Source of the DNA: Myxococcales bacterium
Lineage (GTDB): Bacteria; Myxococcota_A; Polyangia; Polyangiales; Polyangiaceae
Length of the DNA stretch: 64,000 nucleotides
Reading direction: 5' to 3'
NCBI GenBank assembly: GCA_025359105.1
Contig: JANYHK010000119.1
Span: 1-64,000 of the forward strand
Under the pieces are notes generated by a model, which did no database searches, was not told the DNA's origin, and saw nothing but the letters and a program-made list of their open reading frames with translations. The position numbers were made by a program, and so were the translations under genes. This document shows, piece by piece, positions 56,208-64,000 of the stretch (position 1 is its first letter; each line of letters opens with the position of its first letter).

Positions 56208-56750
56208 CGCATGGCGAAGGTGTGGCGCACCGGCCGCGGTGACGTATCGAGAGGCCGTGCGTTACGAGGGCAAGCTCTACAGGCCACCGTCCGAGGCGGA
56301 CGCGGACATCATCAAGGCGCGACGACCGTACCACCGAGCAGCTCGCGAACGAAGATGTGGCCCCCGACCTCCGGAAAGGCCACCTCGTCGTCGGGGGGCG
56401 ACGGGCGTAGTCGGCCTCGCTGCCGCGAACGACGCGGTCGGGCTCCGGCAGGCGCTCGCGGCCCTTGCGGTCAACAGCGCGTCGGCGTTCACGCCCAAGA
56501 TGAACGGTCTCTTACTGTGCAGGCGCGTCAGCCCGTGGGCTCGCCCACGAGGGTGCCGAGGTGCTGCTGCTGCACGAGCTGCGCGAACTGCGGTAGGCGC
56601 GAGCACGTCCAGTCGCTGCGCCCGATCAGGCGGTTCCCAACATCTGACGGACCGCGAAAGCGTGGCGCATCGACGCCGCTGACGTATAGAGAGGCCGTGC
56701 GTTACGAGGGCAAGCTCTACCGGCCGCCGTCCGAGGCGGACGCGTACATC
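56184..56750 (+). repeat. 127-base tandem duplication with degraded spacer
   Basis: 56184-56310 and 56624-56750 align without gaps, with about 109 of 127 positions equal by hand count. Each copy holds the end of an amylase-type gene (QVIPNI or QAVPNI plus TGA) and the beginning of the radical SAM gene (RYEGKLYRPPSEAD). Copy A keeps GTG at 56239, but the frame soon decays. The spacer 56311-56623 shows short coding-like pieces in shifting frames (for example AHEGAEVLLLHELRELR and a stop) and no intact gene. Confidence 0.8.
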
Positions 56751-57563
56751 CTGCAGGCCACGATCGGCTGTTCGTGGAACCACTGCACGTACTGCGACAT
56801 GTACCGGGACAAGGACTACCGCGTCCGCGACCTCGGCGAGACCCTCGAAGATCTGCGCCACGCGCGGGCCCAGGGCGCGGACGTCGAGAAGCTCTTCGTG
56901 GCCGACGGCGATGCGCTCGGAATGCCGATGGACCACTGGCTGCCCATTCTGGAGCGCGCGCGCGAGGCGTTCCCCAACCTGCGCCGCGCGTCGTGCTACG
57001 CGATGGCGCGCAACGTCCTCGGCAAGACCGACGCGGAGCTCACGCAGCTTCGGGCGTCCGGTCTCTCTCTCTTGTACATCGGGCCCGAGTCGGGCGACGA
57101 CGCGACCCTGAAGCGCATCGCCAAGGGCGACGACGCTGCCGCGCACGTCGAGGCGGCGACGCGCGCGCACGCGGCGGGGATGGCTGTGAGCGTCATCGCG
57201 CTCCTCGGTATCGCGCCGGAGCGCTCGGAAGAGCATGCGCGCGCGACGGCGGAGCTCGTGACGAATATGGATCCGGAGTTCTTCTCCGCGCTCACCGTGA
57301 CGGTGGTGCCCGGGACACCGCTGGCGCAGCTGGCAAAGAAGGGGAAATTCACGGTCCCTGCGATCCCGGAGCTCCTTCGCGAGCTGCGCACGATGGTCGA
57401 CCTCGCGCGCCCCTGCGACGCGGTGTTCCGCACGAATCACGCTTCGAACTACCTGCCGCTCGGCGGCCGCCTCCCCCGTGACCGCGCGCGCATCGTCGAG
57501 GTCATCGACGCCGCGCTGGCAGGGAAGATCCCGCTCCGCCCCGAGCGCACGCGCGGCCTCTGA
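56697..57563 (+). CDS. radical SAM protein of the RYEG-x-YRPPSEA family
   Basis: 288 aa from GTG 56697; the protein then begins RYEGKLYRPPSEADAYI, the conserved opening of this family, which supports the start over the long frame from 56211. The cluster motif is CSWNHCTYC (C-x4-C-x2-C type), then YIGPESGDDATLKRIAKGD as in Elp3/HemN-like radical SAM enzymes. Family function is not known to me. The spacing from AGAGAGG to the start is very short, and the GTG present at the same place in copy A (56239) is CTG here, so expression may be altered. Convergent with the truncated haemoglobin gene. Confidence 0.8.
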   Translation: MRYEGKLYRPPSEADAYILQATIGCSWNHCTYCDMYRDKDYRVRDLGETLEDLRHARAQGADVEKLFVADGDALGMPMDHWLPILERAREAFPNLRRASCYAMARNVLGKTDAELTQLRASGLSLLYIGPESGDDATLKRIAKGDDAAAHVEAATRAHAAGMAVSVIALLGIAPERSEEHARATAELVTNMDPEFFSALTVTVVPGTPLAQLAKKGKFTVPAIPELLRELRTMVDLARPCDAVFRTNHASNYLPLGGRLPRDRARIVEVIDAALAGKIPLRPERTRGL

Positions 57564-57574
57564 TTCCCGGGGCT

Positions 57575-57988
57575 TTATCCAGGCTCCCGCGCGGGCAGGT
57601 TGCGGAGGTTCTCGGCCACCTCGCCGAAGCGCTCGTCGAGGCGCGCGCGCAGTGGGCCGGCGACGCCGACGTCGTCGAGCGCGCTCTCCATGCAGCGGAG
57701 CCATGCGTCGCGCAGGGCGCCATCGATCGCGAGCTCCGCGTGGCGCATGCGGAGGCGCGGGTGGCCATGGACAGGCGAGTAGACCGGCGGGCCTCCGAGC
57801 CACTCCATGAGAAAGAGCGTGAAGCGCTCGCGCGCCTCGGGCGTCACGTGGCCGTGCTCGTCGACGGTGTGAAGGCGGGCGAGCGCGGGCTCGCGATCGT
57901 CCATGTGATCGTAGAACCGCGTGGCGATGCGGCGTACGGCTTCCTCGCCGAGGAGATCGAAGGGGGTAGTCGGCGGCGCTTCACTCAT
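57575..57988 (-). CDS. group II truncated haemoglobin
   Basis: 137 aa. FYDHMDDREPALARLH with Tyr26 (B10), then VYSPVHGHPRLRMRHAELAI with proximal His83, and RDAWLRCM with Trp98 at G8, all standard for the trHbO class. It binds oxygen or peroxide/NO in the cytoplasm. Start ATG 57988 is preceded by CCAAGGTC; a longer frame to 58270 has no clear signal. It ends 12 bases after the radical SAM stop. A relic of a group I member is at 30.0 kb. Confidence 0.88.
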   Translation of the reverse strand: MSEAPPTTPFDLLGEEAVRRIATRFYDHMDDREPALARLHTVDEHGHVTPEARERFTLFLMEWLGGPPVYSPVHGHPRLRMRHAELAIDGALRDAWLRCMESALDDVGVAGPLRARLDERFGEVAENLRNLPAREPG

Positions 57989-58170
57989 GACCTTGGTCGC
58001 GCAGCCTACGCGCCTTACCGTGCCAGCGAAACGTTCGACCCGCGCGCCGGGCACGGCCGAGCCTCCTTTCCGGCGCAGACGGACAATGCTCGCACTTTGC
58101 CGCTGAATTCGAAGGCCCGCGCGGACAACACGCAGCGGCGCCCGCCCGACGAGGTTAGATTCCCCGGACC

Positions 58171-59907
58171 ATGCTCGCCCTCTTCGTTCGACTGGTGCGC
58201 TTCGGCCTCGCGCTCCTGCTCCTCCCGCTGCGCCGCGTCCGCCGCGCGCGTGCGGCGCCGAAAGGGGCATACCTCACGCTCGAGATCGACGGCGCGGTGG
58301 TCGACGTGGCCCAGCCTCGGCCGTTCTGGCAACGGCTCGTCCGTTCGTCGCGCCCGCGCCCGGTCGTCCTGCACGAGCTGGCCGAGCTCATCGAGGCGAT
58401 GCGCACCGACGCGCGCGTCCGTGGTCTCCTCCTCACGATCAAGTCCCTCGGCGCGGGCATGGCGACGGCGACGTCCCTCCGCGCGCTGCTCGTGCGCTTG
58501 CGCGCGGCGAACAAGGACGTCGTCGTCCACCTCCCACTCGGGGGCGATACGAAGGAGCTCTACGTCGCGACCGCGGCGTCGAAGATCTTCGTCGGACCGC
58601 AGGCGACGCTCGCGCCGCTCGGCTTCGCGTCGAGCGTGCGCTACGTGAAGGGCGCGCTCGAGAAGGCGGGTCTCGTGCCCCAGATCGTGGCCCGCGGCGA
58701 GTACAAGAGCGCCGGCGAGCAGCTCGTGCGCGACACCATGAGCGACGCCCAGCGCGAGCAGCTCGAGGCGATCCAGGAGGTGTTTTACGCGCAGCTCCTC
58801 CTCGCCATCGGCGAGGGACGCAAAGTGGATCGCGAGGCCGCGTGTGCGATCGTCGACGGCGCGCCGTACCGCGCGGAGAAGGCGATCGAGGTTGGCCTCG
58901 TGGACGGGACGGCGTACGAGGACGAGCTGCCCGGCAAGCTCGGGGAGGCGGGCGAGGCGGGGGAGGCGGGGGAGAAAGTCGCGCGCGCCACGCTCGTGCC
59001 TGCGCTCAGGTACTTGCGCCGCGTCCGCAACGCGCGCCTTCCCAACGTGCGTCTCCGGCCGGTCGTCGGCGTCATCCCCGTCCACGGTGCGATCTCCAGC
59101 CAGGGGCCGATGGGCTTCGGCGGCGGTGCGACCGACGAGGCGCTGATCGCGATGGTGCGGTCCGCGCGCGCCAACCGTCGCGTGAAGAGCGTCGTGCTCC
59201 ACGTCGACTCGCCTGGCGGAAGCGCCCTCGCGAGCGATCGCATCCACCACGAGATCGAGCAGCTCGCAAAGGAGAAGCCGGTCGTCGCCTGCTTCGCCAA
59301 CGTCGCCGCCAGCGGCGGTTACTACGTGGCAGCCCCGGCGCACGAGATCGTCGCGCAGCCGACGACGATCACCGGATCCATCGGCGTCGTCGCCGCCCGC
59401 GTCGTCCTCGAGCCGCTCCTCAAGCGCATCGGCGTCGTCACCGAGACGGTCAAGCGAGGCGCCCGCGCCGACATGCTCGATCCGGCGCGCCCCTTCACCG
59501 ACGACGAGCGCGGCGCGCTCGAGCGCGATCTCGACGGCATGTACCGCGCCTTCGTCTCCGTCGTCGCGCGCGGCCGGGACCAGACCATCGAGGCGATCGA
59601 GAAGGTCGCCGAGGGCCGCGTCTGGTCGGGCGCCGCCGCGTCGGGCAAGCGCCTCGTGGATACGCTGGGCGGCTTCGAGGAGGCGCTCGCCAGCGCGCGT
59701 CGCCGCGCCGGAGACCTCGATGGCAAGCTCGCCCCGATGGTCCTCACCGCGCCGCGCGGCGCGATCCCACCGCTCGATCCGCCCGCGCAAGCCGCGCGCA
59801 TGGCGCTCGGCGCGCTCGGCGTCGACACGAGCCTGCTCGCGTTCTCGGGCGGTCGCCCCGGCGATCGCGTGCTCGTCTGGTGCGAGCTCGCGACGTGGAT
59901 TCGCTAG
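58171..59907 (+). CDS. sppA: signal peptide peptidase SppA, long form
   Basis: 578 aa membrane-anchored serine protease that digests leftover signal peptides. N-terminal hydrophobic anchor (LVRFGLALLLLPL). It has two tandem S49 domains: Lys179 in GEYKSAGEQL (first half) is the general base and Ser381 in VAASGGYYVA (second half) the nucleophile, as in the E. coli 67-kDa type. HVDSPGGSALASD and GSIGVVAARV are present. A Gly/Glu repeat GEAGEAGEAGE at about 263 joins the halves. ATG 58171 is a clean start after a 182-base divergent promoter region. Confidence 0.92.
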   Translation: MLALFVRLVRFGLALLLLPLRRVRRARAAPKGAYLTLEIDGAVVDVAQPRPFWQRLVRSSRPRPVVLHELAELIEAMRTDARVRGLLLTIKSLGAGMATATSLRALLVRLRAANKDVVVHLPLGGDTKELYVATAASKIFVGPQATLAPLGFASSVRYVKGALEKAGLVPQIVARGEYKSAGEQLVRDTMSDAQREQLEAIQEVFYAQLLLAIGEGRKVDREAACAIVDGAPYRAEKAIEVGLVDGTAYEDELPGKLGEAGEAGEAGEKVARATLVPALRYLRRVRNARLPNVRLRPVVGVIPVHGAISSQGPMGFGGGATDEALIAMVRSARANRRVKSVVLHVDSPGGSALASDRIHHEIEQLAKEKPVVACFANVAASGGYYVAAPAHEIVAQPTTITGSIGVVAARVVLEPLLKRIGVVTETVKRGARADMLDPARPFTDDERGALERDLDGMYRAFVSVVARGRDQTIEAIEKVAEGRVWSGAAASGKRLVDTLGGFEEALASARRRAGDLDGKLAPMVLTAPRGAIPPLDPPAQAARMALGALGVDTSLLAFSGGRPGDRVLVWCELATWIR

Positions 59908-59957
59908 CGACGTTCGAAGGTGCGCTCGCGTAAGCACCCGCGTGATACGACACGGCC

Positions 59958-60602
59958 GTGTCCGAAGACACCCCGCCCGTCCTGCTCGAACGCGCCCTGA
60001 CGGGAGACCGGGGGGCGCTCGAGGAGCTCTTCGTGCGGCTGGCGCCGATCATTCAAGCGCGCGTGGCCCGAGCGCTGTTGCGACGCAGCCGCCCTTTGGG
60101 GCGCGACCCTCGGCAAGAGCTGCGCGACATGACGCAGGAGGTGTTCGTGTCGCTCCTCGAGAACGACGGCAAGACGCTGCGCGCGTGGAAGGCCGAGCGG
60201 GGGATGTCGCTCGACAACTTCGTCGGGCTCGTGGCCGAGCGGCAGGTCGCCTCGATCCTGCGCACGGGGAAGCGCAGCCCGTGGAAGGAGGACCCGGTCG
60301 ACGAGGACGATCTGGCGATCGCCGCCGGCTCGAGCGAAGCCGATGCAGTGGCGACGATGTCGCGGGACACCCTCCAGGCCCTCCTCGACCGGCTTAGGGA
60401 AGAGCTGACTCCCAAGATGCTCCGCCTCTTCTATGCGCTTTGGGTGGACGAGCTGCCGGTGCCGCAAATCTGTGAAACCATGGGGATGCAGCCCGACGCC
60501 GTCTACGCGGCACGCTCCCGCATCGCCAAGCGTGCACGGGCGATCGCCGCCGAGATCGAACGAGAAATGTCAGATTCCAGGCAGCACCCCGCGAACTCCT
60601 AA
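59958..60602 (+). CDS. ECF-like RNA polymerase sigma factor
   Basis: 214 aa from GTG 59958. Region 2 at about 10-100 (QEVFVSLLENDGKTLRAWK) and region 4 at about 140-200 (LRLFYALWVDELPVPQICETMGMQPDAVYAARSRIAKRAR), the latter a helix-turn-helix. Between them is an acidic linker. The promoter it reads cannot be predicted here. The next gene, 9 bases on, encodes a single-pass membrane protein; a TPR-CHAT gene faces them. This trio, in varied orientation, is frequent in Myxococcota. Confidence 0.88.
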   Translation: MSEDTPPVLLERALTGDRGALEELFVRLAPIIQARVARALLRRSRPLGRDPRQELRDMTQEVFVSLLENDGKTLRAWKAERGMSLDNFVGLVAERQVASILRTGKRSPWKEDPVDEDDLAIAAGSSEADAVATMSRDTLQALLDRLREELTPKMLRLFYALWVDELPVPQICETMGMQPDAVYAARSRIAKRARAIAAEIEREMSDSRQHPANS

Positions 60603-60611
60603 GGTGAATGG

Positions 60612-61355
60612 ATGGCGGAGGATCCCCTCATGAAAGAGCTTGGGCGCATCGCGCGGGAGGCGGACTCCCCTCGCGACGACGCGGAGGCGCGCGAGCTCTT
60701 GCGTCCGTTCACCCCGGAAGAGGTTCGGGAGATGGCGGAGAACGCCGTCAAGACCGCCCTCGGTGACGCGCCGAAGCCGGCCGCGGCTGGCGCAGAGAAC
60801 GAGAACGCGAAGCCTGCCGCCGTGGGGCCGGCCGAGGCGCGGGCGCGCGCGCGGTGGGGTGGGAGGTCGCTCGCAATCGGCGCGTTCGTCGTGGCGGCGG
60901 CGGCCGCGGCCCTTCTCTGGTCGCGCACGACGCCGCCGCCCGATGCGCTCGCGAGCTACGAGCTCGTCGTCGAGGGCAGCCAGCGCGCGACGCGTTCGGG
61001 AGAGCCGACCCGCGCGACGGAGCCGGTGCGCGTCGCTCGCGACGGTCGCCTCGTGATCCTCGCGCGTCCGAGGGTGAGGGTTCCGGCCGGCGTGAGGGCC
61101 GTCGTGCGGATCGCGCACGGCGACGCGCTGACGGCGTGGAAGGTCGTCCCCGAGATTTCGGCGGAAGGGGCCGTGCGTGTGGAGGCGGGGCCGAGCGCGC
61201 TCGCCGAGCTTCCGGACGGGGCGAGCCAGCTCGTCGTCTTCGTGGCGAGGGCGGACCTCCTCCCGACGACCGACGACGCGGCGCGCGCGGCGCGACGCTC
61301 GGCACCCGAAGGCGTACGCGTGCTCGAACGATCCATCGACGTCGCGCCGCGCTGA
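60612..61355 (+). CDS. single-pass membrane protein, putative partner of the sigma factor
   Basis: 247 aa. Cytoplasmic part 1-85 (helical, PFTPEEVREMAENAV), one membrane helix at about 90-108 (IGAFVVAAAAAALLW), and a periplasmic beta-rich part (SYELVVEGSQRATRSG, VRVARDGRLVILARP). It lies 9 bases after the sigma gene, which suggests an anti-sigma or sensor role, but no known anti-sigma motif is visible. Its stop is 14 bases from the end of the convergent CHAT gene. Confidence 0.65.
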   Translation: MAEDPLMKELGRIAREADSPRDDAEARELLRPFTPEEVREMAENAVKTALGDAPKPAAAGAENENAKPAAVGPAEARARARWGGRSLAIGAFVVAAAAAALLWSRTTPPPDALASYELVVEGSQRATRSGEPTRATEPVRVARDGRLVILARPRVRVPAGVRAVVRIAHGDALTAWKVVPEISAEGAVRVEAGPSALAELPDGASQLVVFVARADLLPTTDDAARAARRSAPEGVRVLERSIDVAPR

Positions 61356-61368
61356 CGGGCGCGATCAC

Positions 61369-64000
61369 TCATCGGACGAGCGCGCGGAACGCCCCGAAGT
61401 CGGCGACGCCCTTCTTCCAGGCGTCGATTTGCGCCGCCCGGAGCGCCTCGGCGACGTCGCCGCCCGACCGCAAATGCTCGTACAGCGCGGACGCGATGGC
61501 GGCGGACGCGGCGTCGTCGACCGTGCGCGTCGACGCCACGACCGCGCTGGCGCCCGCGACGAGGAACGCCTGTGCGAGGCCGAGCCCTTCGGCTTGCGCT
61601 TCGCCCGACGTGCGCGCCGTCTCGCACCCGAGGAGTACGACCGCCTCCGGCGCGCGCGGCATCGCGAGGATGTCGGCCACTGTGAGCTCGGAGTGGTCGG
61701 CGAGCGGGAGCGCGCTCTGCCAGCCGTCGCGCCCGGCGAATTTGCCGTGCCCTGCGTAGTGGAAGAGGCGCGCGCTCCCGAGGCCGGCACGCACCGCTGC
61801 GCCCGTCGCCGCCGCGCCGGTGAGAACGGCGACGTGCGCCTCACCCGCCGCGCGCAGTTGCGCGGTGACGGCGTCGACCTCGCGTCGCGCGAACGGAAGA
61901 TCCGAGGTGGGATCGCCGACGACGAGCACGCTGACCGCTGCAGGATCGACGGGAGGCGGAGCGCCGCGATCGGTGGGGTAGACGACGGGCATCTTTGCGA
62001 GGAGCGGCGCGCCATTCCACGGGAGAGCGTGCACGTCGATCGTGCGCGCGGCGCCGAGCGCCACCACGGCGAGGCGCGTGGCAGAGGCGAGCTCGGGGCC
62101 GAACGGGCCGAGGATCGCCGCGCCTAGGCGCTCCGGCGACGCGCTCGGGTCGATGGGACCGAGCAGCTCGACGCGCGTCTTGTCGCCCGTCGTCAGGAGA
62201 CCCCACCAGCCGTGCTCGGTCGGAACGAGCGCGAGCGTCGCGTCGCGAGGCGCGGCCGCGGGCTGCCGCCGCTTGGTCGGATCGCGGAGCACGCGCGCCA
62301 GTGCTGCGTCGAGCGACGCGCGCGCCGCATCCGCCCGCGCCGCGCGCTTCCCGGCGGTCGCCGCGAGGGACTCCTTGGAGAGCTTCCAGTCCTCCGCGCC
62401 CTCGTGCTCCAGCGCCTCTCGCTCCCTTCGGTACGCCCCGACCGCCTCCAGCCACTCGTCTGCCGCAGCTCTGGGCAGCGCGCCGAGGCGGTGCGTGTTC
62501 TCGAGCGCGTCGAGGACGCGCGAGCGAATGCGCAACGCCTCGCGGACGGCGTCGCCCGGACGCTTGAGCGCGACGAGGAGCTCGACCCGGCGGGTGTCGT
62601 CCCGCTCCTGCTCGGCGGCGAAGCTCTCGCGCCCTTCGCCGAGGGGAATGCGGACGAGGAGGCGCTCGGTGATCGCCGCGGCCTGCTCGAGCGCGGCGAG
62701 GGCGTCGGCGTCGCGGTGAAGCGCGGACAGCGCGCGCGCGCGGCCGTCGAGCGCGAGGCGGAGGAAGTCGTCGTTGCCGATCCCGCGCGCCACCGCCGCC
62801 ATCTCGTCCCACGAGGCGAGCGCTCCGGACGCCCGCTTTCGGGCGAGCAGCACCTCCGCCCGCGTGAGCAAGCGATCGAGCGCCACCTCGACGCGCGGGT
62901 GCGGCGCGGCGTCGCCCGACGCGCGCAGGTGCTTCTCGGCTTCGTCGAGCCGGCCACCGCGGAGCTCCGCCCTCGCGAGGTAACCCTCGAGGTTCGCGAT
63001 GCGCGCGGGATCGTACGACGCGGGGCAGCTCGTTCGGTACGTGTCGAGCGCCCTCTGAAGCCAGGCGCGCGCGTCGGCGGACCCGAGATCGCGCGCGTGC
63101 GTGGCCACGACGCCGCGCGTCCCGAGGAGATCTGCCAGATCGCAGGGCTCCATGTCGGGCTCGAACGCCCGCCGCTGCGCGTCGAGGATCGCGAGCGCGT
63201 CGTCGACGCGCCCCAGATCGTCGAGGATCGACGCCTCGTACTGCTGCGCCATGCGCTGGAGGCGCACGAGCCCGAGCCGCGCCGTTTCGTCCTCCGCCTG
63301 ACGGCACTCCGCGAGCGCCTCGCGCGACTGCATCGACATCGCGAGGATCGACGCCGTGTAGTAGCGAACGCGGGCCGCCCCGTCGGGGTAGCGCGACGAG
63401 AGCGTCGCCGCGTGGGCGAGCACGCGTCGGGCCTCGACAAGGCGAACGCGGCCGAGCAGCGAGAAGACCTGCGCGAAGGCGTCGTCGGCGGCCTCCGAGA
63501 AGCGTCCTGCGGCCTCTCCGGCGCGAATCGACTGGTCGAACAAGCGATCCACGTCGTCGTCGCGCCCCTCGGCGAGCGCGATGCGCGCGAGCGCGCCGAG
63601 GACGGCGACCTCGTCGCCGGCCGTTCGCGCCCGCGGCAGATCCGCCTCCAGCCGTGCGCGCGCGTCCGCGAGCTTGCCCGCCGTACGCAGCTCGCTTGCC
63701 TCGCGCACCGACGTGGGCTTTGCGCGCGCGGGCGCGAGCGGCAACGTGAAGGTGCGCGCGCCCACCGCGACCGTGAGCCGCTGCCCGGTGGGCGCGGGAA
63801 CCGTGAGGAGCACGCCGCCCCGGACCTCGATTCGCGAACGCGCGTCCGCCGGCGCGCCATCGACCGACAGCCGGGGCTCTTCGGGCCGCGCCGGCACCCA
63901 CACGCGCAGCGTCCCACCCGGCGCAACTTCACACACGCCGTCCTTGGTGACCGCGGTACAGCCCGAGAAGCGCGCCCCTTCGAACGGCTGCGTCGCCGAT
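61369..64000 (-). CDS. TPR-CHAT protein (caspase-like), N-terminus cut by window
   Basis: At least 877 aa; the frame stays open through the right edge (SGCTAVTKDGVCEVAPGG precedes a GTG at 63936), so the true start is outside. TPR-like helical repeats at roughly 90-520 of the visible part (LADARARLEADL, ADALAALEQAAAITERLL). The C-terminal CHAT domain has LFHYAGHGKF with the catalytic His and VVLLGCETARTSGEA with the catalytic Cys; both are intact. CHAT proteases may cut a partner on a signal received by the TPR part. Convergent with the sigma factor pair. Confidence 0.85.
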   Translation of the reverse strand, partial: SATQPFEGARFSGCTAVTKDGVCEVAPGGTLRVWVPARPEEPRLSVDGAPADARSRIEVRGGVLLTVPAPTGQRLTVAVGARTFTLPLAPARAKPTSVREASELRTAGKLADARARLEADLPRARTAGDEVAVLGALARIALAEGRDDDVDRLFDQSIRAGEAAGRFSEAADDAFAQVFSLLGRVRLVEARRVLAHAATLSSRYPDGAARVRYYTASILAMSMQSREALAECRQAEDETARLGLVRLQRMAQQYEASILDDLGRVDDALAILDAQRRAFEPDMEPCDLADLLGTRGVVATHARDLGSADARAWLQRALDTYRTSCPASYDPARIANLEGYLARAELRGGRLDEAEKHLRASGDAAPHPRVEVALDRLLTRAEVLLARKRASGALASWDEMAAVARGIGNDDFLRLALDGRARALSALHRDADALAALEQAAAITERLLVRIPLGEGRESFAAEQERDDTRRVELLVALKRPGDAVREALRIRSRVLDALENTHRLGALPRAAADEWLEAVGAYRREREALEHEGAEDWKLSKESLAATAGKRAARADAARASLDAALARVLRDPTKRRQPAAAPRDATLALVPTEHGWWGLLTTGDKTRVELLGPIDPSASPERLGAAILGPFGPELASATRLAVVALGAARTIDVHALPWNGAPLLAKMPVVYPTDRGAPPPVDPAAVSVLVVGDPTSDLPFARREVDAVTAQLRAAGEAHVAVLTGAAATGAAVRAGLGSARLFHYAGHGKFAGRDGWQSALPLADHSELTVADILAMPRAPEAVVLLGCETARTSGEAQAEGLGLAQAFLVAGASAVVASTRTVDDAASAAIASALYEHLRSGGDVAEALRAAQIDAWKKGVADFGAFRALVR

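Noticed and set aside
56211-56696. N-terminal extension of the radical SAM protein from ATG 56211
   Set aside because: The extension crosses the decayed spacer and is Arg/Ser/Pro-rich; the family starts at RYEG, and the repeat shows that the segment is a duplication.

Overview
This is a GC-rich window from a predatory-lineage Gram-negative bacterium, most likely Myxococcota (class Polyangia, Labilithrix/Sandaracinus-like). The inference rests on several traits seen together: many lipoproteins with Gly/Ser/Asp-rich linkers just after the lipobox Cys, a eukaryote-like Ser/Thr kinase with a C-terminal membrane anchor, a zinc-ribbon/FHA protein, a sigma factor next to a TPR-CHAT protein, a PilZ protein, and a glucoamylase ending in a MYXO-CTERM-like Cys/helix/Arg tail. 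I see no rRNA, tRNA, CRISPR array or intact insertion sequence.

Layout. 1-5.7 kb: PilZ protein, an S74-type lipoprotein, superoxide dismutase with a good terminator, an S46 dipeptidyl-peptidase and a membrane protein. 5.7-8.8 kb (minus): a three-gene unit of ArsA-like ATPase, NrtR regulator and a nicotinate phosphoribosyltransferase homologue that has lost its active-site motifs. 8.9-16.6 kb: RNase J overlapping a CHAD protein, cyclophilin, FHA protein, a Nudix protein with a broken Nudix box overlapping a membrane protein, and a DUF4920-like lipoprotein. 15.2-22.7 kb (minus): Ser/Thr kinase, then gltB-gltD.

22.7-31.8 kb is a scrambled accessory stretch. It holds a beta-helix lipoprotein, duplicated coiled-coil lipoprotein genes (one fused to a foreign C-terminus), gene relics of a porin tail, a signal peptide and a truncated globin, and a pair formed by a secreted protein whose only mature Cys is its last residue and a radical SAM enzyme starting 2 bases later. 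This pair is my best candidate for an undescribed system (RiPP-like or protein-modifying).

30.3-39.7 kb (minus) reads as one sugar-uptake operon: a surface glucoamylase, then CUT2-type ATPase, permease and binding protein, then an outer-membrane porin, then the chimeric lipoprotein. Three evenly spaced palindromes precede it. 39.9-45.1 kb (plus) is a tight four-gene unit of DUF1549-like, lipoprotein, DUF1501 and cytochrome-c-motif proteins. 45.2-46.6 kb is an HD-domain gene overlapping a nucleotidyltransferase gene. 46.6-48.3 kb (minus) looks like a toxin with a RelA/SpoT-like C-terminus plus an overlapping immunity-size gene. 48.4-56.2 kb holds a large lipoprotein and an amylase / LamB-type porin / amylase block, which together with the glucoamylase operon makes a starch or maltodextrin theme. 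56.2-58 kb has a relic of a tandem duplication, a radical SAM protein and a group II truncated haemoglobin. 58.2-64 kb has SppA, a sigma factor with a membrane partner gene, and a convergent TPR-CHAT protein running off the window.
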